A stretch of 64,000 nt of DNA from Bacillota bacterium (GTDB taxonomy: Bacteria > Bacillota > Bacilli > Paenibacillales > NBRC-103111), in the NCBI GenBank assembly GCA_023386955.1, contig JAEWIS010000021.1:70973-134972 (forward strand). The letters run 5' to 3'. Position numbers and translations under genes: made by a program. The notes beneath the pieces are model-generated. The model ran no database searches. It worked only from the letters and a program-made list of their open reading frames with translations, and was not told the origin of the DNA. This document shows positions 27,025 to 36,263 of this stretch, one piece after another. Numbering within the stretch: position 1 is the first letter of the stretch; the number at the start of each line of letters is the position of its first letter.

Positions 27025-27597
27025 CTAAACCCGGCTCTTCGCTTTCCGCTGGAGAGCCAGAAACAAGTCCGTTGTCAGCTTGGGCACAAGGCCGATGACC
27101 ACATAGAACAGGAAGAGCTCCCAATAGGTCGTGTCGCGAATCCTGATAAACCGGGTTATCTGCATCAGAGGCTTCACTCCGAAGGCGAAGGCGACGCACA
27201 GCAGGAGCATGTATAAGTAGTAGTTTTTGTGGCGGTGAACCGTCCACTGATACATGAGCATGTAGGATACTGGTATGAGTGAAGCATCCAGCCCGAAGCT
27301 GGCTGTCGGAAACGGCAGCAGCACGAAGGGATACACCCACATGGCATGGGAGGTGCCGTACAAATCGCAATACAGCGCCACCGTATGCACCCCCAGTCCA
27401 TAAAAAAGAACCTGCAGGAGACGCTGCCGGTCCAACCTCCAAAACAGCACCAGGAGGGGAATCAGCACAACCCCTGCCAAAACCCAGAACTGCCAGGTGA
27501 ACAAGGAATAAGTACTCCAGTAGATGCTCCAGTTATATGTGAAGGCAGACAATTGATCGGATAATTCCCGGACAAGCTGCTCCTGTTCCGCACTCAT
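27025..27597 (-). CDS. CBO0543 family membrane protein
   Basis: A 190-residue protein with about five membrane helices. The opening WQFWVLAGVVLIPLLVLFW, LLQVLFYGLGVHTVALYCDLYG, MWVYPFVLLPFPTASFGLD and PVSYMLMYQW follow the CBO0543 family found in many Bacillales spore formers. No function is established. The start is supported by AAAAGGAG. A second protein of similar topology is encoded at 40527-41384. Confidence 0.85.
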   Translation of the reverse strand: MSAEQEQLVRELSDQLSAFTYNWSIYWSTYSLFTWQFWVLAGVVLIPLLVLFWRLDRQRLLQVLFYGLGVHTVALYCDLYGTSHAMWVYPFVLLPFPTASFGLDASLIPVSYMLMYQWTVHRHKNYYLYMLLLCVAFAFGVKPLMQITRFIRIRDTTYWELFLFYVVIGLVPKLTTDLFLALQRKAKSRV

Positions 27598-27673
27598 GGG
27601 ATATCACTCCTTTTCAGGAATACTATCCCCCTCCCGCTGCAAAATATCCATTCCCCGGCCACACCGCATAAGC

Positions 27674-27703
27674 TTGGTGTTTCCCCGGGCCAGCTAGTAT
27701 ACT
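27674..27703 (+). promoter_or_regulatory. Candidate promoter of the bceRS-like pair
   Basis: TTGGTG (27674-27679), 18-base spacer, TATACT (27698-27703). Confidence 0.4.
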
Positions 27704-27743
27704 GGAGGAAATGATTGCATTCTTTTTCCACGGGGGAATATCC

Positions 27744-28415
27744 ATGTTTTCCATTATGCTGGTGGAGGATGACGATAAAATCCGTACCATTGTGGCCGAT
27801 ACGCTGCGCAGGTGGCAGTTCCAGGTGTTTGAGGTAACAGCCTATGACCAGGTGCTGGCGGAGTTCAACCGGCTGGGCCCGCAGTTGGTGCTGCTGGACG
27901 TCAATTTACCTGTACTGGACGGCTACCACTGGTGCCAGCAGATTAGAGCCGCCTCCAAGGTGCCGATTTTGTTCCTCTCCTCCCGCAACCAGAATATGGA
28001 CATGATTATGGCCATGAATATGGGAGCCGACGACTTTGTCCAGAAGCCCTTCGATCTGGGGGTGCTGGTAGCCAAGGTGAACGCCTTGCTGCGGCGCAAT
28101 TATCTGTACCACGAGGAGAGCTTGCAGCTGGCCCACCGGGGACTAACGCTGAATGTGGCCAACTCCACGCTTCATTACCAGGGGAAAAGCACGGAGCTGT
28201 CCCGCAATGAGTTCATCATCATGCAGCTGTTTATGCGCAGCATCGGCAAAATTGTGTCCCGGGAGGAGCTGATGCAGGCCCTTTGGCGGGAAGAGCAGTT
28301 CGTGGATGACAATACCCTCACCGTCAATGTCAACCGCCTGCGGCGCAAGCTGGCTCAATTGGGGATGGAGGATCTGATCACCACCCGCAAAGGAATGGGG
28401 TATATCGCGGAATGA
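27744..28415 (+). CDS. bceR: OmpR-family response regulator, BceR-like
   Basis: A 223-residue winged-helix regulator. The receiver has acidic VEDDDKIR, phospho-acceptor in VLLDVNLPVLDG and Lys in FVQKPFDLG. The effector domain ends with TVNVNRLRRKLAQLG and TTRKGMGYIAE, as in BceR/PsdR regulators of peptide-antibiotic detoxification. ATG 27744 follows GGGGGAA; the frame could open at 27711. It overlaps the kinase by four bases (ATGA). It probably controls the convergent transporter genes whose promoter region carries a matching operator-like palindrome. Confidence 0.92.
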   Translation: MFSIMLVEDDDKIRTIVADTLRRWQFQVFEVTAYDQVLAEFNRLGPQLVLLDVNLPVLDGYHWCQQIRAASKVPILFLSSRNQNMDMIMAMNMGADDFVQKPFDLGVLVAKVNALLRRNYLYHEESLQLAHRGLTLNVANSTLHYQGKSTELSRNEFIIMQLFMRSIGKIVSREELMQALWREEQFVDDNTLTVNVNRLRRKLAQLGMEDLITTRKGMGYIAE

Positions 28416-29407
28416 AGCTGTGGCGGTTTTTCAAATATGAGCTGCCGTACCTGGCTGTTTTTCTGGCGGGGTACGGCATTATGCTGGCGGTGGTTGCGGC
28501 CGATCCGGCCGCCCGTTTGCGCGGGGAGACCGCCTTGTACGGGCTGGCGCTGCTGGTGCTCTTGTGGGGCTGCTTTTTCATCCGCCGGTATGTCCTGACC
28601 CTGCAGGCCGCCAGGCAGCTGTACGAACCAGAAGCGGCCGCACTGTCCCTGGAGGCGGAGCTGTGCCGGGAGGCGCTGGATACCCGGGAGAAAGCGCATA
28701 TCCGCACCTTGAACGAAGTCCGGGCGCGCCAGAATGATCATTACAATTACATCGTCTCCTGGTTCCATGAGGTCAAAACCCCCATTTCCGTGCTGCGGCT
28801 TCTGCAGCAGACCGGCATGGACGCGAACAGCCTGGAGGAGGAGATTTCCCGGATTGAGCATTATGTGGATCAGGCGCTCTATTATGCCAAGCTGGACAGC
28901 TTTAATCAGGATTATGAGCTGGTGAATTGCGATCTGGAGAAGCTGGTGAAGGAACTGGTGAAAAGCCATGCGAAAACCTTCATCTCCCGGAAGGTGCAGC
29001 TCCGGCTGGACCTGGCTCCGGCCACCGTCCAAAGTGACGCCAAGTGGCTGGCCTTTATCCTGAACCAGCTTTTGACCAACAGTCTGAAATATACCGCCGT
29101 CCAGGGGGAGATCTCCATTACCTTGGCCGCCACCACAGAGGAGAGGCTGCTGATTATCCGGGACAACGGCATCGGCATTGAGCCGAAGGATCTGCCCCGG
29201 GTGTTCAACCGCGGCTTCACCGGCACCAACGGGAGAGCCTACGCCCATTCCACCGGCATGGGCTTGTATCTGGCCCAGGAGCTGTCCAGGAAGCTGGGGC
29301 ACTACATTACCTGTGCTTCGGAGGTGGGCCGGTTTACGGAAATGACCGTTCATTTCCCCCGCAATTATGACGCCTATCTGGATACCGTTGCACCAACAAA
29401 GCCCTGA
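28412..29407 (+). CDS. bceS: Intramembrane-sensing histidine kinase, BceS-like
   Basis: A 331-residue kinase with two N-terminal helices (YLAVFLAGYGIMLAVVAA and LYGLALLVLLWGCFFI) joined by a very short loop, the intramembrane-sensing layout. The H-box is SWFHEVKTPISVLRLL near residue 115, the ATPase N-box NQLLTNSLKYTA, G-boxes DNGIGI and GMGLYLAQEL. BceS-type kinases do not detect peptides directly but form a sensory complex with a BceB-type permease. The partner permease is encoded next door on the other strand. Confidence 0.92.
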   Translation: MKLWRFFKYELPYLAVFLAGYGIMLAVVAADPAARLRGETALYGLALLVLLWGCFFIRRYVLTLQAARQLYEPEAAALSLEAELCREALDTREKAHIRTLNEVRARQNDHYNYIVSWFHEVKTPISVLRLLQQTGMDANSLEEEISRIEHYVDQALYYAKLDSFNQDYELVNCDLEKLVKELVKSHAKTFISRKVQLRLDLAPATVQSDAKWLAFILNQLLTNSLKYTAVQGEISITLAATTEERLLIIRDNGIGIEPKDLPRVFNRGFTGTNGRAYAHSTGMGLYLAQELSRKLGHYITCASEVGRFTEMTVHFPRNYDAYLDTVAPTKP

Positions 29408-29439
29408 TGAACCGCCGGCAGACGGTCTATCAGGGCTTC
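29398..29439 (+). terminator. Intrinsic terminator overlapping the bceS stop
   Basis: AAAGCCCTGAT (29398-29408, including the stop codon) pairs with ATCAGGGCTTC (29429-29439), with ACCG/CGGT inside, followed by TTATT. It also lies at the 3' end of the convergent permease gene. Confidence 0.7.
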
Positions 29440-29447
29440 TTATTGGT

Positions 29448-31415
29448 TTAACGCTGGTTGACGATCCGGTAATAGAGACTGGCGGAGGACAGATAAAAGA
29501 ACAGATAAACCAGACCGTATATGCCCAGAATAACCAGGACAATCCCGGGGAGATCAGGGAAATCCTGAAGCGACTCCAGCATGTAATACCGGATGACCAG
29601 CCAGCTGAATACCACGGCCAAAATCAGCGGAGGAGCAAAAATAAACACCAGCTGCTTGCGGATAGCGCTCCGTATCCGGCGGTTGTCCACACCCAGCTTG
29701 CGGAGGACGGCATACTGCCGCGCTTCCTCCGCCGCCACCTTCAGCTGGCGGAAGTAGACCACGCTGGCCAGGGCGAATACGGCGATCAGAGCCAGGAAGG
29801 CCGCCGCGAACAGGAGCAGCGACGAGCTCTCAATCTGGATGGAATAAACATCCGCATAGGAGGAGTAATACCAACCTGGCCGGGCCCCTTCTCCCGCCAG
29901 CCGGTACACCTCCGCCGACAAATCCTCCGCATGCTCCGGGTCACGGATCTGGTACAGCTCCAGCATAACAGCTTCACCCGCCTGACGGGCCTGCTCGAAC
30001 GCTCCATCGGAGATCACGATGACGGCAGGCTTCTTCTCCATGGAATGGCCGGGAATGGTAGCCCAGCCGAGCAGAGCGTAATCCTTCATCTCTGCCAGCC
30101 GGAGTGTAGTCCGGGAAGCCGCACCCACTACAAACTCCGGCTGCGCTTCAGGCGGATACGTCCGGGCCAGATCCGTTCCCTGGGACAGAGAAACCGCCTC
30201 CTCTCCCCGGAGCTGCACCCGCTCATCATCCCCGCGCCAGGCAACCAGGCTGTTATAATCCCTTGCCGCCATGAGGAGAACCGGCTCTTCGTAATATTGC
30301 GGATTCTCGAATGCCACGCTCCGGTCCGTCACGGCCTGGGTGCGGATCAGCTCCAGCCTGCGGTAATCCTTCACCGGATGCTCTGACGCTTCAATAGTGC
30401 TGCGGATGGCTGCACTGGCCCGCTCACCCGGATATTCGAAGGCGATGCCGTTGGGCACATTCATCCGCACAGCGTCGAATTGCACCCGGTAGTTCACCAC
30501 CACAAAGCTGGTCAGCAGAATAATAGCCGCCCCTGCCAGCGTGATAAAGGTGAGATTGGAGGTATTCCCCCGCACCTGAAAGCGGAGAGAGGACGTCCAC
30601 AGCATGGTATTGCCCTCATAGTAGCGCCTCCTGCGGGAAATCACGCCCAAGATCCATCCGGAGAATTGCCGGAAGAACAGATAGGTTCCCCCGATTACCC
30701 CCACAGCCGTCAGAATCATACAAACCGTAGCATGCTCCCGCCAAAGGGCGGAATTCATCCCCCGGCTTAACACAAACACCGCCTCGCCCAGCAGAAGAAC
30801 AGCCAGCAGCGCCAGGACAGGGGAAGACCGGATCGGCTTCTCCGCCGTTTCCCCGGCATGGAACAGCTCCACCAGCTGCACCCGCCGGATAGCGATATGG
30901 CTCTGGACGGCAATGATCACGGACAGCAGCAGGAACAGCGCCACTGTAGTGCCGATGGCCTGCAGCGGGAAGGAGAAGGACACGGTCTCTTCATACTGCA
31001 TCAGCTTCATCAGCAGCATCCCGAACAGCTTGGAGAGAAATCCACCCAGCAGGATTCCTGCCGAAAGGGAGATGCCGCTCAGGATCAAGGTTTCATAGAA
31101 AACCATCCAGGTAATCTGCCGTTCGGATAGCCCCAAGAGCAGATACAGGCCGAATTCACGCTGCCGCTGCCGCATGAAGAAGGAGTTGGCATACAGGATA
31201 AACACAATAATGAACACAAATACCACGACGGAGGCAATCCTGATGCCGTTCTGAAAATTGCCCCGGTTCTTGACCATATCCAGAATATCCGGATTAAACA
31301 TCAATGCCGAAAACGTAAAATGGATGATGACCCCTATGATCATGGAAACGAGATAAATGGTATACAGGCGAAAATTCCGGCGGACATTGCGCAGGGTCAG
31401 GTCGAAGAGCTTCAT
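29448..31415 (-). CDS. bceB: BceB-like ABC transporter permease
   Basis: A 655-residue FtsX-family permease with ten predicted helices and one large extracellular domain (residues about 310-530) between helices 7 and 8, the BceB layout. Conserved start LFDLTLRNVRRNFRLYTIYL. Members move or release bacitracin-type and lantibiotic peptides from their lipid targets and transmit the flux to a BceS kinase. It overlaps the ATPase gene by an ATGA. The facing bceRS-like pair is convergent, an unusual order because most bce loci are co-directional. Confidence 0.92.
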   Translation of the reverse strand: MKLFDLTLRNVRRNFRLYTIYLVSMIIGVIIHFTFSALMFNPDILDMVKNRGNFQNGIRIASVVVFVFIIVFILYANSFFMRQRQREFGLYLLLGLSERQITWMVFYETLILSGISLSAGILLGGFLSKLFGMLLMKLMQYEETVSFSFPLQAIGTTVALFLLLSVIIAVQSHIAIRRVQLVELFHAGETAEKPIRSSPVLALLAVLLLGEAVFVLSRGMNSALWREHATVCMILTAVGVIGGTYLFFRQFSGWILGVISRRRRYYEGNTMLWTSSLRFQVRGNTSNLTFITLAGAAIILLTSFVVVNYRVQFDAVRMNVPNGIAFEYPGERASAAIRSTIEASEHPVKDYRRLELIRTQAVTDRSVAFENPQYYEEPVLLMAARDYNSLVAWRGDDERVQLRGEEAVSLSQGTDLARTYPPEAQPEFVVGAASRTTLRLAEMKDYALLGWATIPGHSMEKKPAVIVISDGAFEQARQAGEAVMLELYQIRDPEHAEDLSAEVYRLAGEGARPGWYYSSYADVYSIQIESSSLLLFAAAFLALIAVFALASVVYFRQLKVAAEEARQYAVLRKLGVDNRRIRSAIRKQLVFIFAPPLILAVVFSWLVIRYYMLESLQDFPDLPGIVLVILGIYGLVYLFFYLSSASLYYRIVNQR

Positions 31416-32158
31416 CCCGCCTGTCCCCCCAGCATGCTCTGGGTGTCCAGAATCCGTTCATAGAAGGTCTTCCGGCTCTGCCCGCCGGCATACAATTCAT
31501 TGACGACCGAACCGTCCCGCAGGAAAATAACCCGCTGGCAATAGCTGGCCGCATAGCTGTCATGGGTCACCATGAGAATGGTGGTGCCGAAGGAGCCGTT
31601 AAGCTGGGCCAGCTGTTCCAGCAGCTGGGTGGCCGAGCGTGAATCCAGAGCTCCCGTAGGCTCGTCGGCGAACACAATGTCCGGCTTGGTGATGAGAGCC
31701 CGTGCGGAGGAGGCCCGCTGCTTTTGGCCCCCGGATATCTCATGGGGATACCGCTCCAGCACCTCTCCGATCTGAAGCGCCGACACCAAGGGACCCAGCC
31801 GGGCCTCCATCTCTCCAGTTTTGAATCCGCGCAGGGATAAGGGAAGGAGAATATTCTCCTTGACCGTCAAGGTATCCAACAGATTGTAATCCTGAAAAAT
31901 AAAGCCTACATGCTCCTGGCGGAACCGCCGAAGCTCATTTTTATTCAAATCCAGCAGGGACTGCTCCTTCACCCAGACCTCTCCGCCGGAGAAGCGGTCA
32001 ATGGTGGAGAGCACATTCATCAGAGTGGACTTGCCCGATCCGGACGGTCCCATCACGGCGGTAAACTCCCCGGCGGTGATGGTCAGGTCCAGGTTCCTCA
32101 ACACCGGCGTATTGCCGTAATGCTTGGTCAGGTTTTTGGTGCGGATTACAGGTTCCAT
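31412..32158 (-). CDS. bceA: BceA-like ABC transporter ATPase
   Basis: A 248-residue ATPase. Walker A GPSGSGKST (residues about 40-48), Q-loop FIFQDYNLLD, signature SGGQKQRASSARAL, Walker B DIVFADEPTGALDS, H-loop VTHD. SGGQKQR followed by S/T and the FQDYNLLDTLTVKENI region are typical of BceA-type detoxification ATPases. ATG 32158 has AGGAGG upstream; the longer frame to 32248 runs through promoter elements. It is the first gene of the bceAB pair. Confidence 0.93.
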   Translation of the reverse strand: MEPVIRTKNLTKHYGNTPVLRNLDLTITAGEFTAVMGPSGSGKSTLMNVLSTIDRFSGGEVWVKEQSLLDLNKNELRRFRQEHVGFIFQDYNLLDTLTVKENILLPLSLRGFKTGEMEARLGPLVSALQIGEVLERYPHEISGGQKQRASSARALITKPDIVFADEPTGALDSRSATQLLEQLAQLNGSFGTTILMVTHDSYAASYCQRVIFLRDGSVVNELYAGGQSRKTFYERILDTQSMLGGQAG

Positions 32159-32183
32159 GGCGCTTCCTCCTATTCTGTTACCT

Positions 32184-32247
32184 ACTATAGCCGGAAGGCG
32201 GATTTCTAACCATGTCTTTAGGACAGCGGAAGGTGACAGTTTCGTCA
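32184..32247 (-). promoter_or_regulatory. bceA promoter with BceR-like operator
   Basis: On the minus strand a -10 TATAGT (32189-32184) and weak -35 TGGTTA (32212-32207) are preceded by TGACAGTTTCGTCA (32234-32247), an inverted repeat TGAC-n6-GTCA of the shape bound by BceR-type regulators (consensus TNACA-n4-TGTNA). A weak -35 with an upstream operator fits positive control by the bceR-like regulator. Confidence 0.5.
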
Positions 32248-32330
32248 TCTTGGGACGGAAACAGCGGAGGAAAAATTAGAGGAGGGGTTTAGCCACGCAA
32301 AAGAGGAATTCAGCGGAACGTGCCGAAATA

Positions 32331-35300
32331 ATGGGCATGATTCCAATTTTAAACAATAGACCCTTCCAAAACATTCTTCTTGTCCTTCTATTTGTCGGGT
32401 TCTTGTTCGGGTTACGGATGATGTGGGGGAGCATCTTCCCTTCCTCGGAACAAGCCTCCGCTGTAAATGGCGTGTTGGACCTCCGGGGCCGCAATCTGGA
32501 GCAGTCCCCGACCTTTAGGCTGGATGGCGAATGGCAGCTTTACCCGGGAAGGCTGGTATATCAGGATGAGCTTCCCCAGCTGGAGACGGGGTTCCGGCCC
32601 ATTCAGGTACCGGGAGACTGGAGCAGCCTCGTATCCGACGCCTCCGGCAAGGCCTACGGAACCGGCACTTACCGGCTGCGCATTCTGATTGATCCCGTCA
32701 AAAACCCCCTTTCCATTTGGATGGCCGGGGTGGAGGCCTCGTCCTCCGTATACATCAACGGGACAGATATGGACGAAAAACGGGATTCCCGTCAGGGGGA
32801 TGATTCGTACTCGCCGAAAAGCATCTCATACACGGCCACCTGCTATGACGTGGAAGGAGTTGATGAGCTTGATGTCCTGATTCATGTGGCCAACTACGAA
32901 AACCCGGTAAACGGTGGTATCCTGCACACTCTCCGCTTCGGCTCTCAGGCCTCCATCAGTTTTGTGCGCTGGTATTCCATCGGCTTTCAGTTGATGGTTT
33001 TCCTGGTGCTCCTGCTGCATGCCCTGTATGCCTTTATACTTTTTTCATTTCATACTCAAGAGCGGACCTTACTGCTTGTCTGCCTGCTTACCCTGCTGGT
33101 GGCCGTATCCGTTATCGTCGGCAATGACAATATTCTCTTGTTATGGCTGCCGGTCAATTACGCAGGGGCTCTGAAAATCCGGCTGCTCTCCTATGTGTGG
33201 TATGCCTATCTCATCCTGCTGTTATTCCGCCGGCTATCCTCCGCTCCCGCCGCCAATATGCCGATCCGTCTGTTTACCGCAGCGCTTTTGGCCTATTCCG
33301 GCTTTGTTTTGATTGCACCAGCTCCTTGGATTCATATTTCTACGGCATTGGGAATCTATCACATGTTTTATCTGCTTCCCTTTCTTTGGTTTGCCTGTAT
33401 GTTCGGCACCATGATTTTCCGGAGGCAATCCGGTGACGGCACCACATACTTTCTCCTCTCCGCCGCGGGTATCATGAACGACACGGCTTGGGGGCTGTGG
33501 AACACGTCCTGTCCCGTCTTTTATCCGTTGGATATCATTATTGCCATTATCGGTTATTGCGCGTACTGGTTCAAAAAGTACTACCTCCACGCGAGGGAGA
33601 ATGCAGTCCTGAACGAACAGCTGCGCCGGGCCGATAAGCGGAAAGATCACTTCCTGGCTAATACCTCCCACGAGCTGAGAACGCCTCTACACGGGATTTT
33701 GAATATTGCCCGGACCGTAGCGGAGAAGGAGAAGGACAAGATAGACGGGAAAAGCTTCCGGGATATGGAGCTGCTGATTACCATCAGCCGCCGCATGTCC
33801 GACCTGCTGGACGATCTTCTGGATGACGCCCGGCTGAGGGAGAAGCGTATCGTGTTGCAGCAAAAGCCTGTGCTGATCCAAGCCGTAGTTCCCGGAGTGA
33901 TCGGCATGCTTCAATTTATGATGGAGGGTAAGGCGATTCAGATGGAAACGGACATACCTGGCTCCTTGCCGCCGGTTATGGCGGATGAGAAAAGACTGAT
34001 TCAAATCCTGTACAATCTTTTGCACAATGCACTTAAGTTTACGGAGGAAGGCTTTATTACTGTCTCTGCGGAAAAGCGGGACAGGCGCCTGCTGGTTCAT
34101 GTTTCCGATACGGGGATGGGAATGGATGCGGAAACCCGGGCACGGGTATTCCTGCCGTATGAGCAAGGCCCGGAGGGAGCTGACGACGGCAAGGGCATCG
34201 GGCTTGGCCTCAGCATCTGCAAGCAGCTGGTGGAGCTGCACGGCGGAGCCTTAACGGTCTGCTCCGAGCAAGGCAAGGGCTCCGTCTTCCGCTTTGATTT
34301 GCCCGTGGCCGATACAGCCGGTTCCTCCGCGCCGCAAAAGGAAGAGCCCGGCCTCTCCCCTGAAGTGACGGGAAACGCCGAGCCCTTCTTCCTGAATGCA
34401 AACGCCGGCAAGGTTACGGACCCCGGCCCTCTGCCGGTGCCTTGGCATAACGGAAAAGCCCAAATCCTGGCGGTTGATGATGACCCGGTGAACCTGACGG
34501 TGCTGGCGGGCATCCTCTCTACAGAGCCTTATTCCGTCACCACAGCCACTTCCGCCCGTGACGCGCTGAAGCTCCTGGGGACCCGCAAGTGGGATCTGCT
34601 GATTGCCGATGTGATGATGCCCTTTATGTCCGGTTATGAGCTGACGCAGCGGGTCCGGGAATTGTACTCGGTATCGGAGCTCCCGGTGCTGCTCCTGACG
34701 GCGCGCAGCCAGCCCGCCGATATTTATACCGGCTTCGTATCGGGAGCCAATGATTACGTGACCAAGCCTGTGGATGCTCTGGAGCTGAGATACCGGATCA
34801 GCGCCCTGATCCGGCTGAAGCAATCCGTCAACGAGCGGCTGCGGATGGAGGCGGCTTATCTCCAGGCGCAGATCCACCCCCATTTTTTGTTTAACACCCT
34901 CAACTCCATCATGGCGCTGAGCGAGCTGGACACAGCCAAAATGCAGCAATTGGTGTATTCCTTTGCCACCTATCTGAGAGTGAGCTTTGATTTTATGAAT
35001 ACGGGCGAACTGGTGGAGCTTTCCCATGAGCTGGAGCTGGTTAAGGCCTATCTGTATATTGAGAAGGAAAGATTCGAAAACACCCTGACCGTGGTGTGGG
35101 AGGTGGAGCCCCACCTTAATCCGCTTCTGCCCCCCCTGACGCTGCAGCCGCTGGTAGAGAATGCCATCAAACACGGAATTTTCAGCAGATCCAAGGGAGG
35201 CACGTTATACATCCGCATTTCCCGGCAAAACAATGCCGTCCGGTTCGAAGTCCGGGATGACGGCAAGGGTATGGACCAAGGGAAGATTGACCAGCTCCTG

Positions 35301-35441
35301 GAGCCGACCCGGAAGGGAACCGGCGGCATCGGTATTTTCAACACCAACCGGCGTCTGATCCAGTTGTACGGCCAGGGTTTGTCCATTGTAAGCGGGCCTA
35401 ATGAAGGGACGAGAGTTTCCTTCTCCATTCCCGACGATTGA
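32331..35441 (+). CDS. Hybrid sensor kinase with two kinase cores and a receiver
   Basis: A 1036-residue membrane protein. In order: helix (13-31); an extracytoplasmic jelly-roll-like domain (about 45-200, with SIWMAGVEASSSVYING); seven helices (about 205-420; 7TMR-DISM-like); HisKA with HFLANTSHELRTPLHGILN near residue 440; HATPase (NLLHNALKFTEEG, GKGIGLGLSICKQLVELHGG); a receiver with AVDDDPVNLTV near 711, phospho-Asp in DLLIADVMMPFMSG near 760 and Lys in YVTKPVD; then a LytS-type His_kinase core (QIHPHFLFNTLNSIMALSEL, near 847) and a second HATPase (LQPLVENAIKHGIF). Such triple-module proteins occur in Bacillales with unknown stimuli. No response regulator is adjacent, so its output partner lies elsewhere. 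Confidence 0.9.
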   Translation: MGMIPILNNRPFQNILLVLLFVGFLFGLRMMWGSIFPSSEQASAVNGVLDLRGRNLEQSPTFRLDGEWQLYPGRLVYQDELPQLETGFRPIQVPGDWSSLVSDASGKAYGTGTYRLRILIDPVKNPLSIWMAGVEASSSVYINGTDMDEKRDSRQGDDSYSPKSISYTATCYDVEGVDELDVLIHVANYENPVNGGILHTLRFGSQASISFVRWYSIGFQLMVFLVLLLHALYAFILFSFHTQERTLLLVCLLTLLVAVSVIVGNDNILLLWLPVNYAGALKIRLLSYVWYAYLILLLFRRLSSAPAANMPIRLFTAALLAYSGFVLIAPAPWIHISTALGIYHMFYLLPFLWFACMFGTMIFRRQSGDGTTYFLLSAAGIMNDTAWGLWNTSCPVFYPLDIIIAIIGYCAYWFKKYYLHARENAVLNEQLRRADKRKDHFLANTSHELRTPLHGILNIARTVAEKEKDKIDGKSFRDMELLITISRRMSDLLDDLLDDARLREKRIVLQQKPVLIQAVVPGVIGMLQFMMEGKAIQMETDIPGSLPPVMADEKRLIQILYNLLHNALKFTEEGFITVSAEKRDRRLLVHVSDTGMGMDAETRARVFLPYEQGPEGADDGKGIGLGLSICKQLVELHGGALTVCSEQGKGSVFRFDLPVADTAGSSAPQKEEPGLSPEVTGNAEPFFLNANAGKVTDPGPLPVPWHNGKAQILAVDDDPVNLTVLAGILSTEPYSVTTATSARDALKLLGTRKWDLLIADVMMPFMSGYELTQRVRELYSVSELPVLLLTARSQPADIYTGFVSGANDYVTKPVDALELRYRISALIRLKQSVNERLRMEAAYLQAQIHPHFLFNTLNSIMALSELDTAKMQQLVYSFATYLRVSFDFMNTGELVELSHELELVKAYLYIEKERFENTLTVVWEVEPHLNPLLPPLTLQPLVENAIKHGIFSRSKGGTLYIRISRQNNAVRFEVRDDGKGMDQGKIDQLLEPTRKGTGGIGIFNTNRRLIQLYGQGLSIVSGPNEGTRVSFSIPDD

Positions 35442-35457
35442 AGGATTTGGCAATGCG

Positions 35458-36234
35458 TTAAGAGGATGCAGGCTCTCCCGGCAGCGGCTCATTGTCGGAG
35501 AAGAGATGCGGATTCTCCTTCAGCATGTCCGACAGCACCTCGTTCATCCGGACCGTATCGCATACCCACATGAGAGCATCCCCCAGTTGGCTCCGGCGGA
35601 TGGCTCCCGCACGCTCCAGCACTCCCTCCACCTTCCAGAAGTGAAGGGACCAGCGGAGCCCGCAGTGCCGGCGGGACGGTACGGGAATTTCCCTGCCGTC
35701 CGGCAGTACGGTGACCAGCGGTTCATGCCCGTCGGTCAGCCGTCCGGGAATGTCCACCCACTCTTCGATCCCGTGGATGAAGGTATTGCGCTTCAGGTCT
35801 ACCCCCACCAGCAGAATGGTAGCCTTGCGGTCCAGCAGCTTGCCCCAGGGGGATTCCCGGTGGCAGGGGGTATCATAACACTCTGCCCCCTCTACATATT
35901 CCGCCGCCTCCCGTCCCAAGGCCGCAACCGAATGGGTAGGATGCAGCGAGCGGATCACCCCGGGGCGCTTGCGGAACAGCTCGGTGAGAATACCCACGCA
36001 GGAGGGGGAATCCTCAACCGAATAGCGGGGGTTGTCCGCGTTGATATAGGACCAGGTATGGGTGGGCAGCACAAGCAGGCCGTCCTTCATATAGTCGGAC
36101 AGCGCATCCAAGACGGTATCCGCTCCGCCGTCCACCTGGCCGATGCTTTTCATGGAGGAGTGCATGAGCACAGTCCCCTCCTTGGGAATTTGGGCTTCCT
36201 CCAGTTGCTTGAACAGGCTTTCTTTGGTGTGCAT
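35458..36234 (-). CDS. AAC(3)-family N-acetyltransferase
   Basis: A 258-residue acetyltransferase of the Antibiotic_NAT fold (aminoglycoside 3-N-acetyltransferase/YokD type). Landmarks: VLMHSSMKSIGQVDGGADTV (residues about 21-40), LVLPTHTWSYIN, IRSLHPTHSVAALG (His of the active site) and ESPWGKLLDRKATILLVGV. It would acetylate an amino group of an aminoglycoside or a related compound with acetyl-CoA; chromosomal members often have other, unknown substrates. It lies 29 bases downstream of a UMP-kinase-like gene and the pair is preceded by a leader with an attenuator-like structure. Confidence 0.9.
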   Translation of the reverse strand: MHTKESLFKQLEEAQIPKEGTVLMHSSMKSIGQVDGGADTVLDALSDYMKDGLLVLPTHTWSYINADNPRYSVEDSPSCVGILTELFRKRPGVIRSLHPTHSVAALGREAAEYVEGAECYDTPCHRESPWGKLLDRKATILLVGVDLKRNTFIHGIEEWVDIPGRLTDGHEPLVTVLPDGREIPVPSRRHCGLRWSLHFWKVEGVLERAGAIRRSQLGDALMWVCDTVRMNEVLSDMLKENPHLFSDNEPLPGEPASS

Positions 36235-36263
36235 CGTATGTTCTCCTTTATTGTTGTCGATGG

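Noticed and set aside
28355..29542. Minus-strand open frame of 395 codons across bceS
   Set aside because: Opposite a kinase with all motifs; composition is shadow-like.
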